Origin: a virus
Virus record (IMG/VR): IMGVR_UViG_3300009466_000202
Coordinates: 1 to 61,842 of that record
Strand: one strand, 5' to 3'
DNA length: 61,842 bases
How positions within the stretch are numbered: the stretch's first letter is position 1; every line of letters begins with the position of its first letter. A model generated the notes under the pieces. It made no database searches. It was not told the origin of the DNA and saw only the letters and a program-made list of their open reading frames with translations. Shown in pieces: positions 61,654 through 61,842 of this stretch. The translations under genes and the position numbers were made by a program.

Positions 61654-61842
61654 CCTGGATTCCTTGGGTTGGGTGGTGGTGCGTACATATTACTGGTCTT
61701 GTGAGTCATACCCACCGCGCTCTCGTTGCTGTTGTTTATGGTAGTGACCACTCCTTGCTCATTCACTGTGAATCTCACATAGTTGACTATTTGTCCTTCC
61801 GCAGTGAAATATTTTGTTCCCTCGTAGATGATGCTGTAGGGA
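61650..61842 (-). CDS. Partial CDS at window edge, C-terminal end only
   Basis: The last 63 codons plus stop are visible; the gene begins beyond the window. A beta-strand-like region (YFTAEGQIVNYVRFTVNEQG) with a Pro-rich end (APPPNPRNP). The 3' end overlaps the membrane-protein start by 3 nt. No family recognised. Confidence 0.55.
   Translation of the reverse strand, partial: PYSIIYEGTKYFTAEGQIVNYVRFTVNEQGVVTTINNSNESAVGMTHKTSNMYAPPPNPRNPG

Noticed and set aside
1-61842. tRNA genes, CRISPR arrays, insertion sequences, integrase
   Set aside because: No cloverleaf-like stretch, regularly spaced repeat array, or transposase/integrase protein was seen in any gap; gaps are short.

Overview
The window reads as part of a large, low-GC, strictly lytic T4-like marine myovirus genome. 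The anchors are a family B DNA polymerase (gp43 type), the gp45 sliding clamp, a T4-type RNase H, a DsbA-like DNA-binding protein, the CobS-like AAA+/VWA-peptidase pair common in marine T4-like phages, and a long run of tail-fibre-like genes. No photosynthesis genes appear, and base composition and gene style fit a phage of SAR11 (Pelagibacter) or a similar marine bacterium. The host is an inference. I found no tRNA, insertion sequence, integrase or CRISPR array.

Layout. Positions 1-17869 (+) hold structural genes: a giant 2392-residue protein, three paralogous fibre proteins, a glycine-rich adhesin ending in a Hint autoprocessing domain, and a small block of 2OG-oxygenase, SDR and GNAT enzymes between fibres. 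Positions 17918-34604 (+) are a dense modification island whose genes mostly overlap: glycosyltransferase-like proteins, five tandem radical SAM proteins of the N-terminal-twitch type, two SGNH-like hydrolases, an FkbM methyltransferase, a carbamoyltransferase, a cupin, an NDP-sugar epimerase and a DegT aminotransferase. Two convergent genes overlap by 4 nt at 34601-34604, and everything from there to 59266 is on the minus strand. This part holds replication and nucleotide genes. Embedded in it is a probable 7-deazaguanine DNA-modification pathway: DpdA-like transglycosylase, FolE, QueE and a possible QueD-like protein, next to GMP reductase and a phosphoribosyltransferase. At the upstream end of this minus block lie a TctA-like membrane permease and a TctC-like secreted binding protein, a transporter pair I would not expect in a phage. 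Positions 59378-61199 (+) are a two-gene AT-rich cassette with a PP-loop (asparagine-synthase-like) enzyme. Minus-strand coding then resumes to the window edge.

How the genes may work together (inference). The minus-strand block replicates DNA and probably replaces some guanines with a 7-deazaguanine. The transglycosylase gene abuts the clamp gene, and its C-terminus resembles the polymerase clamp-binding tail, so modification may be tied to the replisome. Guanine released by the exchange could be recycled by the phosphoribosyltransferase and GMP reductase. The plus-strand island probably makes or alters a glycan or peptide on the virion or the host surface. The Tct pair probably alters host uptake of an organic acid during infection.
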